The notes under the pieces: model-generated
Told to the model about the DNA's origin: nothing
The model's database searches: none
The model's input: only the letters and a program-made list of their open reading frames with translations
In this document: piece after piece, positions 11,426 to 12,577 of the stretch
Layout: each line of letters starts with the position of its first letter
Position numbering within the stretch: the stretch's first letter is position 1
Program-made: the position numbers and the translations under genes
Source: Caldifarciminota bacterium
GTDB taxonomy: Bacteria > Hydrothermota > Hydrothermia > B15-G9 > WFZT01
Direction of reading: 5' to 3'
DNA: 12,577 nucleotides
Assembly: GCA_026991055.1 (NCBI GenBank)
Contig: JALXCE010000287.1
Coordinates: 1 to 12,577 of the forward strand

Positions 11426-12577
11426 AACTTTTAAAGGTCTTATTACTCATACTGGCGTTCTCATTCACCACGCTTAATGCGGTCAATAATAATGCACTTG
11501 TTACATTGAATGTGGAGAATGCGAACGTTAAAGACGTCTTGAGGGCACTGGCCCAGATAGCGGGAGCCAATATTGTCCTGTCGAAAGACGTGAGTGGGAC
11601 TGTTACACTCAGTCTGTACAAAGTTCCCTGGAGGACCGCACTCGGAATAGTAACTGAGGCGGCCGGACTGAGTTATCAGGAAAAAGACGGCATTATTACG
11701 ATTACATCAAAGGCAGAATACGAGACTATAAAGTCGCTTGCGAAACTACAGACTATCGTTGTAAGTCTAAAGTACGCCAAGGCCAAAGAAGTTCAGGGAA
11801 TTCTTGAGAAAAAGCTATCTGAGAGGGGAAGTCTCGAAATTGATCAACGTACAAATTCCATCATCGTTACAGACCTTCCAGATGTCATCAAGGATATAAA
11901 GAACCTGATAAAAATGGTTGATGTACCAAACAAACAGGTTATGATTTCTGCGAGAATTGTGGAAGTAGATTACGACGCAGCAAAACAGCTTGGGATTAAC
12001 TGGTCAATAGGAAATGTCCTCGATACCCTTGCCAAAACCCGGGCCGGTGTGAGTGTAATAGCGGGAGGCGAGGGTGAATCCGGTTTGTTGATAAAATTCG
12101 GCAAGGTACTGCCAACTTATGACATTAACGCGGTTTTAAACCAGCTTGAAAGTGAGAGTAAGGCCAATATTTTATCTGAGCCCAAAATCATGGTCGAAGA
12201 TAACCAGAAGGCCATGATTTCATCGGGTAAAATGATCCCGGTGATAATGAGGGATCAGGCCGGAAATCCAGTTGTAACATTCTACGATGCTACCTTAAAA
12301 CTGTCAGTTACTCCGCACATAAGCCCCAACAACGAAATTACCATGGAGCTTGAGCCGCAGGTTGGCGATATCGCAGGTATTCTGCAGGGGTCTTCGAGCC
12401 CCATCATTTCACTCCAGAGGGCGCACACAGTTTTGAGAGTCAAGGACGGACAAACTGTGGTCATCGGAGGTGTTTTAAAAACAAGGTCCACAGTGGGCCA
12501 TCAGGGAGTTCCTTTCATAAGTAAATTACCGGTTATAGGCTCTCTCTTTGGCTCCAGAGCTACGTCAACAGAGAAAA
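11422..12577 (+). CDS. pilQ: PilQ secretin, 3' end missing
   Basis: The open frame runs from ATG 11422 to the end of the window: 385 codons and no stop, so the C-terminus is missing. It begins with a signal peptide (MKLLKVLLLILAFSFTTLNA, 1-20). An STN/N0 domain follows (about 27-95: VTLNVENANVKDVLRALAQIAGANIVLSKDVSGTVTLSL), then one NolW-type N1 domain (about 110-170: VVSLKYAKAKEVQGILEKKL..NSIIVTDLPDVIKDIKNLI). The secretin barrel starts at about 172 (VMISARIVEVDYDAAKQLGINW) and reaches the signature VPFISKLPVIGSLFG near the end. It forms the outer-membrane channel for the pilus. No AMIN domain is present, consistent with one having moved to the PilP-like partner. The start overlaps the preceding TGA as ATGA. 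No strong Shine-Dalgarno is visible. Confidence 0.95.
   Translation, partial: MKLLKVLLLILAFSFTTLNAVNNNALVTLNVENANVKDVLRALAQIAGANIVLSKDVSGTVTLSLYKVPWRTALGIVTEAAGLSYQEKDGIITITSKAEYETIKSLAKLQTIVVSLKYAKAKEVQGILEKKLSERGSLEIDQRTNSIIVTDLPDVIKDIKNLIKMVDVPNKQVMISARIVEVDYDAAKQLGINWSIGNVLDTLAKTRAGVSVIAGGEGESGLLIKFGKVLPTYDINAVLNQLESESKANILSEPKIMVEDNQKAMISSGKMIPVIMRDQAGNPVVTFYDATLKLSVTPHISPNNEITMELEPQVGDIAGILQGSSSPIISLQRAHTVLRVKDGQTVVIGGVLKTRSTVGHQGVPFISKLPVIGSLFGSRATSTEK

Overview
The window comes from a diderm bacterium of moderate-to-low GC (about 40-45% by eye). It encodes an outer-membrane secretin with its PilP-type periplasmic partner, so an outer membrane is expected. UPF0282 and DUF401 are both families shared by archaea and thermophilic or deep-branching bacteria. 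No gene gives a firm species; an uncultured candidate-phylum bacterium is my low-confidence guess.

Layout. (1) 1-518: 3' end of a UPF0282/COG2248 metallo-beta-lactamase-fold hydrolase. (2) 519-1326: about 800 bp without a gene, holding a cluster of GC-rich hairpin repeats (C-rich left arm, G-rich right arm, CCCTCACC-type tag). (3) 1336-1974 (+): a short-chain dehydrogenase-like protein lacking the usual YxxxK pair, overlapping tail-to-tail with (4) a minus-strand operon, 4022-1948, encoding a DUF401 membrane protein and an EamA/DMT permease joined by an ATGA overlap. (5) 4023-4282: divergent intergenic region with a perfect 20-bp-arm palindrome, another hairpin repeat, and promoters lying almost on the start codons of both flanking genes. 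(6) 4283-5092 (+): FabL-like enoyl-ACP reductase. (7) 5136-5208: tRNA-Phe(GAA).

(8) 5235-12577 (+): a tightly packed type IV pilus (T4P) operon that continues past the window. Order: Roadblock/LC7 protein; minimal prepilin peptidase, probably starting at CTG; TPR protein; a protein with a complete PilB/GspE-type N-terminal (MshEN/T2SSE_N) domain joined to a DnaA-like AAA+ ATPase domain; a PilM-PilN fusion; PilO; an AMIN-like plus PilP-like periplasmic protein; and the secretin PilQ (3' end missing).

How the genes fit together. PilMN, PilO, PilP and PilQ form the T4P alignment complex linking the cytoplasm to the outer-membrane secretin, and the prepilin peptidase matures pilins. The Roadblock, TPR and MshEN-DnaA proteins have no signal peptides and look like a cytoplasmic regulatory module. 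No PilB/PilT motor, PilC or pilin gene is present, so these must lie elsewhere. The strongest candidate for something undescribed is the MshEN-DnaA-like protein: a secretion-ATPase N-domain placed on a replication-initiator-type AAA+ core, encoded directly before a GspL-like PilM-PilN fusion.
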